A stretch of DNA of 64,000 nt from Helopsaltes ochotensis (GCA_013400155.1 VXBM01000553.1:124001-188000); one strand, 5' to 3'. Numbered from the stretch's first letter, positions 13,331 through 25,794 are shown. Made by a program: numbers and translations. The notes: a model not told the origin generated them from the letters alone.

Positions 13331-14929
13331 TATGTTTGAGAGCACAGTGTAAGGTGCAAACTAAGAAGAAAACACAAACCCAGACCCAAATCCAAATGTT
13401 CCTTGGCTACATCTGTATTACTGAGAAATTCAGCACAACAGAAAAAATATAGTAGATGGAGGCAGTCAGTGCTACAACCCCTCTTCAATGCTTGTTTGAG
13501 CCCCCCATGGGCAATTTAGCCCCAGGCACTGGTTCAGCACCTGAGCTCTGAGTTGGGCACAGGGGATCATATGGGGTACTCTCAGAGGGAACACTGGCAT
13601 GACTGCCTTAACCTGCAAGCACCAAAGCCACTCTGCAAATCAAACTGACAGGCAGGGAACACAGAGAAAAACAGATTAGTTTGAGAAACAAAAAAAAATC
13701 TGAAGAATTTGTGAAAGCCCAAGGGGTACGACCATACCTAGTGTCAAGTTACTGGCTTGAAAGTACAGCCGTTCCCTCTGGCACCTAAGAAGCATGAATT
13801 CTGAAATTACTGTAAATTTTTTTAAAAGCACTAGAGTACTTTAAGTTCATTTCTTTAAATGTTTCCTCTTCCTCAGATGAATTCTCATGAGAAAGACTAC
13901 TCTTTCCAGAAGAGTAGTCAGATACAGGACACAAGTTCATGCATTAAAATTTTATGTGCATCTGACACATGCCCCACCTGTGTCCTCCCCATAACTTATT
14001 CAATAATGTTGAAGCAAAGGCCTAGTCAGATGCAACTGAAATTAATTACATGAAATCATTTGAATTTGTTTTCCTTTTGGAGCTTTAGAGTAATGCAAAA
14101 AATATCATTGCAGTGGATAGCTGAGACACACCTTTTTAATTTTGAAACTGTAACCATGCAGAAATACTTGAACACACTTTACAATATCTGCACTAGGTGA
14201 GGATAATTTCTCAGTACAATACTTTTTACGGCTGACAGCTGCCTATCACTGGCTTTAAATGGGACCTGAACATTTAAGTTCCTTTGAAGTTTTTAAAAAA
14301 CCTACTTTTGAAAGCCATATGGCTAAACTTCCTAGAAGTTATTAACTTCTAGCAGACTCCTATTATCCTCACCTAAGTTGCTTAGTAGTGCACAAACCTA
14401 ATGTAAAAATGTCAGATTTGGTTTAAAGACAAGTCGGGACAGAGATTTGTAGGAATTAATAGACCTTATGTTCACCTGGCTTTTCTTGGTCCTTAACCTC
14501 ACTTTGCAATTCTTCTATCCCATAATTATTCAGTGGCTTTAGACCAGCCTCCACAGATTGGTTTGGAGCAGCATGGCAATGCCTATGCACGACTTCAGGA
14601 AATTGAAGCCTGATGATCAAGAATGGCAAATCTATGCCCAAATTTTCTAATGCTGTGTGCAGTAGTCCCATTCAGTCATTAGGTGACATGCTATTGCTAA
14701 CAATTCACTTCCTTCCTTTACCTCCACAGTAAGCTGGTAACCCGTTTCCCTAGTTGTCCCTTGACAATGGTATAAGGACATAAATCATCTTTTAAATTCA
14801 AACCCTCAAAAAACACTAACCTGCAACTCTTTGGAAAAAGTGTGTTTACAGACACACTTTCACTCCCTACGGGTTCTGTCTGCAAATTCTGAGGCAGGAG
14901 GAATAAGATGTCCCTGCTAATGAAAAATG
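13331..14929. other. Non-coding DNA, no gene recognised
   Basis: No exon, RNA gene or clear transposon is visible. A minus-strand open frame of 71 codons (14671-14456) has no recognisable domain. The stretch ends where a CR1 copy begins. Confidence 0.6.
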
Positions 14930-15381
14930 AGCAAGTCCAGAGAAGGGCAACAAAGCTGGCGAAGGGTCTGGAGCACCAGCCTGATGGGGAACAATTGAGG
15001 AAACTGGGGTTGTTTTCCTGAAGAAAAGAAGGCTCAGGGGGGATCTTATTGCTCTCCACAACTTCCAGAAAGGAAGTTGTGGCCAGCCTTTTCTTCCAGG
15101 AAACATGTGGCAAGATCAGAGGAAATGGCCTCAAGCTGTGTCAAAGGATGTTTAGCTTGGATATCGGAAATAATTTCTTCACTGAAAGATGGCCAGGAAT
15201 TGGAACAGGCTCCCCAAAAAGTGGTGGAAACACTGTCCCTGCAAATGTTGAAAATGCTTCTTGATGTGGCATTTAGAAATATGGTTACTGGTAAGCATGA
15301 TGGCTCATGAGCATGATGGCTGTTAATGATGGTTCAACTCAAATCTTAGAGGTCTTTTCCGACCTTCACGATTCTATGGCA
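14930..15381 (+). mobile_element. CR1 LINE, 5'-truncated, 3' end intact
   Basis: This is the 3' portion of an avian CR1 non-LTR retrotransposon, a LINE that copies itself by target-primed reverse transcription and is usually 5'-truncated. It begins around 'CAAGTCCAGAGAAGGGCAAC' and runs through the end of the reverse-transcriptase ORF. There, broken frames still read pieces such as 'LDVAFRNMV' near 15264-15290. It ends in the CR1-type 3' UTR with GAGGTCTTTTCCGACCTTCA and CGATTCTATGG near 15350-15378. The reading frame is broken between two overlapping frames (15049-15264 and 15077-15310), so it is dead. Within the 3' part AGCATGATGGCT is repeated (about 15294-15320), a small internal duplication. 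Confidence 0.92.
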
Positions 15382-18300
15382 GCCATTGTGTCTTTAGTCA
15401 GCTTTCTTTGAATGAAAGTGTGATTAGGACATAGGATTCCCTGGCTACTGTCTGTTTTCTATGTCCACAAGTACTGCATGACACGTCAGGTTCCCTACAG
15501 CAGAGTAACTAGTCAATGATCCAAAGGGGCTGGAGCTCAAGCACTGGATTGCAAAGCTCAGATGACACACAGCTTTAAGGAGGTTTAAACCACATCCTTT
15601 AGAGTAAGCACAGCAAGCAGCTAAAGTAAAATGCAATATCCACCAAGGACCAAGCCCTAAGCTCACTTTATGTCTGATCCTGGCTGTAAAGTTTTCCTGA
15701 CATCTGCTTTGGATGGGCCAGCTCTGCCTACCCTTTAACTGTCCATTTTTACTCTCTAGTATTATTTGACTTTTTCAACAAGGCAGACATGCACACCATC
15801 TTATCTTCCAGCTCCATCTCTTTTTGCTAGCTTTTCTATACCAATGTATTTTCTAGCATCCAACTTACTTGATCTTATCTTTAGTGTGACTTGGCTTCTA
15901 CTTGTCACAACCTTTCTCAGGTCCCAGACAGATGACCACATCCATCACATCTACTTCCCTTTATCTCCATTCCTTTCAGCTTCCCTTTTGGAAGCTACAG
16001 TGAGTTTAATCACTGTAAAACCATGCAGCTACAAAACTGGACATCATAAACATTAACTACATACATACATACAAACATTAACTACATACTACAAAGGCAA
16101 AGCAATGAAAATAATCAACCAGCACTGAAATGTATTTACATACCAGGAAATCCATTTAATTGGCAGGTTGGAAGACAGCATGGTAGTTTTCCTGCAGTTA
16201 TTTCCTTCAGAAACAGCTCGGTGTTACATGTTCAGGTGCCCCACAGATGGGGTTACTGATGTGCAAATTCTTCTGGCTGCTACTACTTGTCAACTGACTC
16301 ACAGAGGTTATAAGACAGAAATTTCTATCAGCATAAGTTTCCTACTAGTGCCCAATTCCATGCTTTTCGTGCTGCTTTCCCACTCTCTTTGGGAAACAAA
16401 GAGGCAACATTTATATTTTAGTTTCTGTAGGTGTCTTAAAACTACAATTAAGTGGCTAAGCTCTTGTGAGGATGAATTCACAGCACACTTACATGGTTCT
16501 AACAAGGGGGCAATTGAGAGAGTGCTTTTGTAATAACATTTTGAAAAGGTCAGTCTTGCTACTTTATGCACAAAATTCCCACAAATAAAACATTCTAGAC
16601 TCCTTAGTCTTCTGTGATATGTGGAAAAAAACGGAACTGTACAAACTTTGCTTATAGTCTTTTAATATGAAGATAGTGTTGAGAAGAGTTCACCAATCCC
16701 ATAAGGTTTTAAAGTTTAGAAAATAATCTATTTTTTCAGACTACACTATTACCTTTTCTTAGGCATATTCAAATATCAGCTGTAAGGCATTCATAAATGC
16801 TTTTTAAATTTTATAGATACAACTGATGAAACAAACTTAGAACTTAATCGAGACAGCTAGGGTAGTGAAGTCTTGATCAAAGATTCTTAATAAAATCCGA
16901 CTTCAACACACACAGAAGATCTTTATTGACTAGAATACATATTTGCATTTATTATGCACTAAAGCTAAAGGAATTTCTTTTTCTGATCATATAATCTTGA
17001 AAAAAGTTGCCTTTCAAGTTTTGATATATGTATATATAACCATATATCCAGGGACCATTTGGCTAACAACAGCTTTTTTAATATAATTTTGCATGTTGTA
17101 TTCATCTTTTCTTAGCATCAGAAATCCTCCTGTAGTCCTATTAAGGTGTATTAAGAGAAGAGCTAATAGAAGACTTGTAGAGAAAGGGGAAAAAAGCCAA
17201 TACAGTGTCTGAAATTAAGGGGGAAAGACACAAAAAACATCACCACCACCATCTGTGAACTCCTAGCCAATAAACTCAGCCATGACTAAAGAGATCAAAG
17301 AAATGAAATTCAGCTGTCTGCACTGTTTAAGCGTAAATCTGAGGATAGGAGTGGCGTGGACAAGCCACAGTCCCACAACCAGGGCAGGCCAGAAGATACA
17401 ATGCCTCAGGGATAGCCTTGGGAATCACAGATTCCAATTTCTCTTCTTGCCCCACCAGACTATGTAGCAAAGTAAGCAGTGCACAGCTCGTGTTCTCCGG
17501 TATCCTTATGGTCCAACCCAAGCAGTGGCATAATGAGAGCCTAGAGGAAAACCTTTGTTTTTGCTTGACTCATTCTTGCTTGCAATCCATCTCTTTCTGT
17601 TATCACACAGCTTTGAAAAAAGTTCTGAAGATTCTTTAATAACAAAGATGTTGAAAAAATATAACTAATTTTTCTCATTAGTATTTTAGTTCTGATAGTA
17701 CTTGATATTTGCTAACCAGCAATACAAATAACACAGAAGCATTGCCTTGTTGAATAGACATTGCACTATATTAAAATTCAGTTACATTTTATTGCTTTGA
17801 ATATGCAACCTCAGATGCAGAACCAATCTTTGCCTTGGTCCAAATGAGAAGTAGAGTCTCTAAGTATTTGTGGATTCTAAGTCTTCTGAATTAAAGAGTA
17901 TGAATGAATGATAACACAGAAAGATGGTGATGGAAGCAATGAGGCAGCAAAGCACCTGCCTTTGCCAGACTTTTGTTAATATGTATTTATTCCAGCACAC
18001 TTATTGTGACATGCACATGTAAGCATTCAAAGTAACTCTTCCAAATGATTAAACAAAAAGAACATATCCCTACAATTACTAAGCCAAAAGGTAACTTGAG
18101 GTTAGGTTTCCCCCAATTTCTCTCTTTTGCTGGTTGAAAGAGATGGTAAATGATTTCATGAGCTTGCATTCTGGAGAAAGGGCCCTTCAGAGCAGACTGC
18201 AGGGGAAGCAACAAGGCAATTTAAGAGTAACCAGGCCTGTGCATGCTCACAGATCTCCTGCCATCCCACCGTAACCAAAGCCTTGTTACATGCACGCAGC

Positions 18301-18849
18301 GCAGGGTTCCAAAGTGTTCTAAGGGCAAATGACATCTAATATTTGAAATGTCCTATGGTGATTCATTTCCCAGGGAAACTTTTCTCTATATTTGCTAAGA
18401 AGCTCATTAAAGAGGGCACAGAAGTCCAAAGACAGTGGAAGGAGAAACATTCAGATGAAAAAATAACCAAAAAAAAATCAGAACCTCCATATACTACTGA
18501 TTTGAAAGGATAAAGTTCAAAATAAACTGACCTAAAAAACAAAGGTTTGTGGAAATCACCACCATGCCCCAAAAAATAACCATGCCAAGACACACATTAT
18601 GTTCTATTGATCTTTCCTCTTGCATGACAAGGAAACATCAAGACCACAAGTTTAATGCTTGTAAGAAGAACATAGACAGCTATGCCACACAAAGGAAAAG
18701 CAGAAGCAAAAAAAGTGATGAAAGCTTGAAAAATAAACAGAATAATGCAGCTATTTTTAAGACAGAATTTTTATCACAATCTTATCTAGAAGTCTGTGAC
18801 TGTTCTTTCTCTTTAGAAATATGTATTGCCTTGTCCATATGAAATTGAG
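15382..18849. other. Non-coding DNA, no gene recognised
   Basis: Unique AT-rich DNA. The only structure seen is a short direct repeat of AAACATTAACTACATAC in the 16047-16090 interval, with an ATAC-rich spacer. Open frames such as 16168-16533 (+) lack any recognisable protein motif. Confidence 0.65.
16047..16090 (+). repeat. Short direct repeat with (ATAC)n spacer
   Basis: AAACATTAACTACATAC occurs twice about 25 bases apart, separated by ATACATACAT. This looks like replication slippage at a tetranucleotide microsatellite. Confidence 0.75.
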
Positions 18850-19366
18850 TGTCATCGCTTAACCCCAGACAGCCACTAAGAATCACACAACCACTTGGTC
18901 TCTCCCCACCCCAAGAGTGGGAGCAAGAGTCAGAAAAAGGTAAACTTCATGGGTTTAGATAAGAAAAGTTTTTTTAATTGAAACAAAATATTATATAATA
19001 ATACTAATTGTAATGAAAACGAGAGACAGGAGTAAATATAAAAAAAACAAGTGATGCATAATCCCTGAGCAGCAATTAGCTCCCTCCCAACCAACTCCCC
19101 ACAGGCTGTATACTGAACATTACGTTCTTTTGTGTAGAATATACCTTTAACCAGTTCAAGCCAGCTATCTTGGCTATGCTCCCTCATGGTTTCTTGCACA
19201 TCTGCTCACTGGCAAGCATGGGAAAATGTCTTTAATTTAGAATGAGCACTATTTAGCAACAACTAAAACATCAATGTTATCCACATCATCCTCATACTAA
19301 ATCCAAAACACAGCACTGTACCAGCTACTAGGAGGAAGATGCCTGACCTCAGCTGAAACCAGACCA
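18850..19366 (-). mobile_element. Solo LTR of an avian endogenous retrovirus (ERVL-like)
   Basis: The plus-strand text starts TGTCATCGCTTAACCCCAG and then keeps, in order, the blocks of a widespread neoavian LTR. These are the AACTTCATGGGTTTAGATAA block (18943-18963), AGTGATGCATAAT (about 19050), TGTATACTGAAC (19107-19118), the 'GCAACAACTAAAACATC' block (19256-19272), AATCCAAAACACAGCACTGT (19301-19320) and CCAGCTACTAGGAGGAAG, ending AGCTGAAACCAGACCA. Read on the minus strand, the likely sense, it carries a decayed TATA box (19118-19107) and downstream an ATTAAA polyadenylation signal (18978-18973). This order fits U3 then R. No gag, pol or env sequence flanks it, so it is a solo LTR left by recombination between two LTRs. 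No target-site duplication is visible. The family assignment rests on memory of the consensus; the ERVL class label is less certain than the repeat identity. Confidence 0.85.
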
Positions 19367-19610
19367 CTCAAAGGCAGAAGTAGTCAAGGTAGATATATGA
19401 CTGCCACTATAAGGAAATATAGTCCCCAAAATACCCTTTGCTAACTTGGGTAAAGCCACAGTGGGAAAAACAATAATCCTTCCACACCTCCCACAATGCT
19501 AGTTGCACTCAGCCACTCAGTGATGAAATGCTGCTCCAAGGTGCAATGCAGCTGTGTATAAGAGGGCAGCTGTGACAGTCTTGGTCCCACAAGACTCACG
19601 ATCCCCTTTC
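19367..19610. other. Spacer between LTR and CR1
   Basis: A short unique interval with no recognised feature. The far 5' end of the following CR1 may extend back into it, but the match is too weak to place. Confidence 0.5.
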
Positions 19611-20196
19611 TCTATGGCTTGGAAAACCAACCACATCCTGGGTTACGTTAAAAGTGCGACCAGCCGGCCAAGGGCGGCTGTTCTGCCTCTCTGCTCTGCT
19701 CTCCTCAGATCCGATCTGCAGTGCTGCATCCAGCTCTGGAGCCCCCAGCATAACAAAGACATGGACCTGTTGGAAGTTCAGAGGAGGTTCATTAAGATCC
19801 TCAGAGTGCTAAAGCACCTTGCCTTTGGAGAAAGGCTGGGAGAGTTGCTGTTGTTCAGCCTGGAGAAGGCTCTGAGGAGACCTTGCAGCAATACCTAAGG
19901 AACTCTCACATGAGAGCTGGAGAGGGACAAGAGAAAAGAGATGGGACAAGGGGGAAAGGCCTTAAACTGAAAAGAGTAGGTTTAGATTAGATACTATGAA
20001 AAAAATCTTTACTGTGAAGGTGGCAAAGCACTGGAACAGGTTACCCAGAGAAACTGTGGATGCCCCACCCCTTCAAGTGTTGAAGGTCATTTTGATTAGG
20101 GCCTTAAGCAACCTGGTCTAGTGAAAGGTGTCCCTTGAAAGGGGGTTGTAATTGAATGGTCTTTAAAATTCGTCTCAACCCAAACCATTCTACAGC
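19611..20196 (+). mobile_element. CR1 LINE, 5'-truncated, end of RT ORF plus 3' UTR
   Basis: This copy matches the classic avian CR1 3' half. The 'AAAACCAACCACATCCTGGG' start and TCTGCTCTGCTCTCCTCAGA come first, followed by GCATCCAGCTCTGGAGCCCC and GGAGAAAGGCTGGGAGAG. Then come TTGTTCAGCCTGGAGAAGGC and GGTTTAGATTAGATACTATG, and finally CACTGGAACAGGTTACCCAG. It ends CTCAACCCAAACCATTCTAC at 20174-20194. The frame 19554-19898 still reads CR1 reverse-transcriptase C-terminal motifs such as 'CIQLWSPQHNKDMDLLEVQ' before stopping early. The canonical terminal ATTCTATG octamer repeats are missing or mutated. This is a dead copy, and it faces the next CR1 tail to tail. Confidence 0.95.
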
Positions 20197-20316
20197 TCCT
20201 CCATTGTAGTTTCCTACTGGTAGAAACCAACTGAAACCTCTGGAACCTTCTGGCCATCCATGCTCATGAAAGACTAATTTGATTATTAAAATAGTTAAAC
20301 AGAAAGAAAAGAATGT

Positions 20317-20780
20317 AGACTATTTCAGTTGGATGAAACCTACAACAATCATCTAGTCCAACTGCCGGAGCAATTCAGGCTGACCACAATTTAAAGCTCG
20401 TTTTTAAGGTCATTGCCCTAATGCTTCAAACACTAACAGGCTTGGGGTACTGACCTTCTCTCTGGGAAGCCTGTTCCAGTGTTTGACCACCCTCTCCATA
20501 AAGAAGTGCTTGCTAATGTGCAGTCTAAACTTCCCCTGGCACAGGTTTGAACCATTTCCATATATCCCATCAGGGGATACCAGGGAGAAGAGCTCAGGAC
20601 CTCCCTCTCCCCTTCTCCTCCTCAGGAAGCTGTGGAGAGCAGTGAGGTCACCCCTCAGCCTGCTTTGCTCCAAACAAGACAAGCCCAAAGCCCTCAGCTG
20701 CTCCGCTTAAAAACAATGCTTGCAGCCCTTTCACGGGCTTTGTTGCCCTCTTCTGGACATATGGAAGCAAATCCATGGGA
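20317..20780 (-). mobile_element. CR1 LINE, 5'-truncated, inverted relative to neighbour
   Basis: The plus-strand text is the reverse complement of a CR1 3' end. It shows AATCATCTAGTCCAACTGCC (20348-20367), GGGAAGCCTGTTCCAGTGTT (20464-20483), AAGAAGTGCTTGCTAATGTG, and finally TTGCCCTCTTCTGGACAT near 20760. A minus-strand frame (20688-20410) reads the end of the CR1 RT ORF, including 'KHFFMERVVKHWNRLP', which supports the orientation. Its 3' UTR differs from that of the copy at 19611-20196, so the two belong to different CR1 subfamilies and inserted independently. It is not functional. Confidence 0.94.
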
Positions 20781-21681
20781 TTGACATGTAGAAAGACAAT
20801 GATCTCAAAGACACCCATACACCCTTTAACAATTCCCAGCTTCTAGACGCTTGCTCTTGAAAGCATAAATCAAAAACTTACTCTAGAATGACAGTGTCAA
20901 TCTGGGTTACATTGAATTTATCAGAACTGCACAATTAGTACAGTAGTTTACTGTTCTGCCTTCTCAGAGCTCTGATTCTACTGGAAGCTCATTTTGTATT
21001 CAGCTTGAAGGTTTTTTGTTTTGTTTCACATCTCTCCTCTGGCTATACTAAATCTTCCTTTCAAGGTCAATTTGCTTTCCCAACAATAACTAATTTAGCA
21101 TCGCAATACCACAGTGAGCTATGCAAAAATTATCTTCTCTATACTTCAGATTACGATTCAGAATCACAAAGAAACTTTTCCGTGTTCACACAGGGAGTCA
21201 TCAGGGAACACAACCGGTGCATTTTCAGCCCCATTAACTGCAAGACCACGCCATCCATTTTAGAGTCAAGAATACTTCTGCATTTATTTCACTCATGAAA
21301 CACATTAAATTATTATGTTCTTTTTAATAATCTGATTCTCCTTCTTGATCTTTGTCACTTAATTTCTAGTTTTATTACTGTTGCATAGAGTCATTTTTAA
21401 TTAACAGTGTTCCACAATCAAGGTACTTTTATTGATTTGATACTCCATTGTCTAAAAGGACCCAAGTACCTCTCCAAACTTATTTTCGCATTTGGACACT
21501 GCAGCATTTTTTCCCTATTCTTTACACCCAGTAGTATAATGAATGCTGTGGCCTTTCTTCCAAGAGATAGACTAATAGAACCAATCTATTAATTTGGCTT
21601 TTTATGAAGCTCATGGCAGCTTTTTGTTCAGTGCCTCAAAATTTGAGAGGGCTCAAGGGTTCAAAAGTTCTTAGGTGGGGT
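20781..21681. other. Non-coding DNA up to the assembly gap
   Basis: AT-rich DNA with no exon or transposon recognised. It stops at a run of N. Confidence 0.6.
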
Positions 21682-21713
21682 NNNNNNNNNNNNNNNNNNN
21701 NNNNNNNNNNNNN
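21682..21713. other. Assembly gap (32 N)
   Basis: Thirty-two undetermined bases. The right edge is an A-rich tract, which suggests that assembly failed at a long homopolymer or low-complexity run. The true gap size may differ from 32. Open frames that appear to cross it are artefacts. Confidence 0.98.
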
Positions 21714-21782
21714 AAAAAAAAAAATCCGAAAAGAAAACCAAAACCACAAGAAAAACCCAAAAAACCCCCCACAAACCACCAC
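21714..21782 (+). repeat. A-rich low-complexity tract beside the gap
   Basis: Eleven A residues adjoin the gap, followed by A-runs interrupted by C, CC and CCCCCC. The composition resembles the A/C tracts at 30418-30480, 33092-33135 and 40413-40496. It may be a decayed retroposon tail or plain low-complexity DNA. Confidence 0.8.
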
Positions 21783-24700
21783 CTCTTTTCAATGAAGTTA
21801 CTCCTCTGCCCACAACAGAGTCTTCTCTGGTATTGAGACCAGAATTCAGTCATTTTTATAAACGCACAAAGTCAAAGTTCCCAAATGCCCATTACACTCT
21901 TCTTAAAGTAAAACAATGTCTCCTCTTCCACAATTTTTGATTTAACTATCCTAAATAGACTGTTATCCTTACAAAGAGTTTGGTTAATCTTCTTAAGAGA
22001 CAGTTGATTATTTCTTGTTTAGGCTTTCCATGTTTCCATACCTAATACTAGGAGGCCACAGAAGCAACATCACTGTTTAATTTATTATTTGAAAGTTCTT
22101 AAATGGAGAGGGAACCACACAACATAATCCACTCCACAGAAAGAAAATAAGAGTTATTCCCTTAAAATTACAACCACTCAGTGCCCACTTCTCTGGAATT
22201 ACATTAGGATGGATAATGACTCATATGCCTAACTACTATGAATTGAAACTTGCTGCCAAAAAGGACGAATAGTTAGCCCAGTAAAAAAAAAAAAAAATTG
22301 TACCATTAGTCCATTTTTTCACATCACAAAAAGCAACAGTTCCATTCCTGGGGAGTTCCTGGGGACTGTAGGAGAAAAAAAATAGTGATGGAGAGACTAC
22401 TGATTTTTGCCGTGCCCTTGTGGTTTTGACATTGAGAGAGTAACTGTTTTCTCAAAGCAGAATTTAAAGGTGATGGCAGGGAGGAGGAGGAGAACATCCA
22501 TATGACATAAGATGAAGAGAGGCAAGGAGAGAAAAACACACAGGGAGAAAAAGGTGACTTAGGTGGACAAATGGGTATAAAGACTGAACTGCTCAAGAGG
22601 AATGCTAGCTTGTCACATACAAATTGCCCAATATCACATGTAGAACAGGCTTTTGTGTATTAGGTGAGGAGCACTAACTTGCAATATTACAACACGACTG
22701 CATGAGACTGTCAGAGCCCTTTGTCACAATGGCAAATGTTGTTTATCTTCTTCTCAAGGTAAAACGCCACAAACTTAAATATTTGAATAAAATAGAATGA
22801 AAATAATAATTTTACATAAATGTGATTTATTGCCATCCATTTCTTTTTTTTTCTTTCTAATTTACGGAACCAATATATTCTCTCCTCTAAACCTTTTACC
22901 CCATCCCTCAATGAAAAGTCCTTTCCATCTGGCTGCATACTTCTGTGTGAATATCTATGTAAAATAATGGGTTGTCTTCATGCCCATATTCTTATTATTT
23001 ATTTTAAGAGTTGTCACATGGAAATGGTGCTTTAAATCAAAAGGTGGTGTATTTCTGACAACCCTTAGCTGACATATATCACCCCTTATCTCATTAAAAT
23101 GGACAAGAACATAGCAGAACATGATTTATTGCTTCCAGGATTGGCATTTTGAAGAATAGCTCCATGAAAACTTTCAAAAACCTCACTATGTTGATGACAT
23201 TTGCTCCCAGTTTTGGGGTTTTTTAAGGGCTCGTTTTCCTCTCACAATTTGAAAGAAGCTAAGTATCAAGCAAACAGAGTCTCTACCAGTAAATCAACTA
23301 CCAAGTATCCACAGTTTCAGCTGTATCTAAAATTCCCAAGGGTATGCTCAATAAGAAAGTCTATTGAGATGTAGGAATGTTTCACACTAGTAGAACTGTT
23401 ATTAAAACTTGTCATTTTCAAGATGCTGTATAAAGTATACAATTACCAACATCACTAACAGCTCACAACAGTAAGTGACCAATGAAATTTTTTACATGTG
23501 TGGCTTTATTTTACACATACACACAAACACCCTTCTCCTTCCAAGCACAGAATGAATTAGGGAACAGATAACCTGGAGCACTGCATTCTAGAAAGACAAA
23601 AAGATGATGAAAATAAATCCACCATTCCACAGAGTATCAGTGAGGATGAAAACTCGCTGATTTGGGCAAGTTTTGCCACTAGAGATAGTTCTGTAGCTGT
23701 AAAGCACTGATTCCAGCTAAAGCATACCAAAATGCTCTTTTTGTACCCTTTGAATTATATAAGTTTCACACACAAGACCAGAATTTGACATGTTCCTCTT
23801 TCCTCTGGCATCTTATGGGAGAAATTCTTGGTGTAAGAGCCAACATAATTTGCTAACCTGGATATTGTCACTCAGACATATACTGCTACTATGTGGATTC
23901 AATTCTCCATCTTTGGAATTGTATGAAAAAGTAAGCACAGAACGACTATCAGCTATATGTCAAAAGTTGAACTGATGTTTGCCAAAAAACTCGTAACACA
24001 GTACTTGGACAACATACAATAGATGTGCAGAAAGCACTCTAAGAATTGGGTAAGCATACAAAGATACTTGCCTGGATAACCCCTTGATTGAAGAAGGTAG
24101 AAGAACTTTAAGCTTTAGAAAAACTTTTTAAATCATAGAAGCACTAAAATTCCATTTTAAGGTGGAATTTGGAATTCATTGTGGAATTTCTCATATTCAT
24201 GTAATATATCTACCTTTTAACCCATGTCAAGATTTACAATCAACAACATCCTCTACAATATCCTTGTGGCAAGTGGACCTCATGTTAAATCTGACACTTG
24301 CTGTTTTAATCTGTTTCGCATTCTTATAAAAGACAGTAGACAGGATTACTTCCTCCATGTCTCCCATGATAAGATTAGATGGAAACTATAGAGATTAAAT
24401 AGACTTCTTTCTCAAAGCATAAGAAACTCTCCTCCATTTAACCATTCCTTTAGCAATGCTACTCCACATAAATCTGAGCATCTATAATGAGCTGCATATC
24501 CATTTATGGAAAAAGCCAATGCCTGAGAGACCTCTGCTTTGTTGCGGGACAGTTTCCATTTCCTCCTGGTCACACTTGATCTTGAGGCAGGGATCTGAAA
24601 AGGAATAGGTCATCTTGCTCGAGACATCTCTGTTTCAGAGCCGGGGGGTTAATGCCAGCCTCAACTGCTATTGCTTTAGCAGTGACTCCCCAACACCCAC

Positions 24701-25794
24701 AAACGTGGTGAAAGCAGTTTCTCAGAGGACAGATATGGTAAAATGTTGGTCTCTTCCTTCCAGAAAGCTGTGATCCATTTAGGCAAATCAGACATTACTT
24801 TCAGTCCCTACCCAGGAAATATCTGATGGCATGTTATGGCCCAACAAAGGGAACTGAAAGGAAAACACTTAGCACACGATTAAAACTGCCCCACAAAAGT
24901 GTCAACACATTAGACTTGCTTTTTTTACCTAAGGAATTTGCCTAATTTGTAAAGAACAAACATTTTCTTGCTGTTACTTTTTTACACTCATTTATATGTT
25001 CTGGGGATAGTTCGTGAACAGGTACAATAATTCTCCTTGGTTCAGATCGTATTTCCAAGTACACATTTACTACATGTTTTCCAAGCCATTTTGGCCCATC
25101 AGTGTCTAAATATATATTTCTTACGTGAGAAATCTCACACCTCCAAAGCGTACTTGCCTATTTCCTGAACTGCTGACAGATACCCAACTCTATTGAGAAC
25201 ACATACGTGTGAATTGAGTGTGCCAGGACACAAAATCTGCTTTTTCAGTGAATTCCATTAATTGAGTCAAAACATACTAGAAATTTCAATCCTTCTGAAT
25301 CCTTTTGGAATAAGTTATTTCTGTAAGAAGCCACTCTTAAAGCTGCCTCCCACAGAGAAGGGCAGAAGCCAGTAGTGTAATTCAGCAAGGCTGACCATGC
25401 ACAGGTTGCTAGCCTTTCCTCTGCTCTAAGAGAATGCAGTTGAGGACAAAAGGTAAGGATATAACTAGACAAAAATCCAATTTCATCCCACATAAAATCT
25501 TGAAATCTTTTAATTCCATTTAAACAAGCTTCAAACTGTGAATATCCTCCAAGAAGATTCAAAACTTCTGTGCAAAGATGCAGAGCAAGTGTTTCAATTA
25601 AGTAGGGACAAGAGAACATACATGAGTTCCAAGAAGGCTTCAAGCAGTGGGAGAATCTTATCTATACACAGAAATAACTGATGGGAGGGAAGGAAGAAGA
25701 AAGAGACAGTGATGCCCTCTAAGAGAAAGTCGGCACAGATTGAAACACGAAGTTACGTCAGAATAGAACAAAACCCTTTTTGTACCGTTTGGGT
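21783..25794. other. AT-rich non-coding DNA, no gene recognised
   Basis: No exon, RNA gene or clear transposon is seen. It includes a poly(A) run at 22283-22297 and a short inverted repeat AAATTCCA/TGGAATTT around 24148-24170. The minus-strand open frame 25643-25245 (132 codons) has no recognisable domain. Confidence 0.65.

Noticed and set aside
19554..19898. Open frame as a host gene
   Set aside because: Its sequence is the C-terminal part of the CR1 reverse-transcriptase ORF, so it is a transposon relic.
20410..20688. Minus-strand open frame as a host gene
   Set aside because: It reads the end of the CR1 RT ORF and is annotated as part of the CR1 copy.
21604..21853. Open frames on both strands across the N gap
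   Set aside because: They run through undetermined bases and a homopolymer, so the frame has no meaning.
25245..25643. Minus-strand 132-codon open frame as a possible gene
   Set aside because: No domain or family resemblance and no clear splice or promoter context. The length is compatible with chance among 64 kb in six frames.
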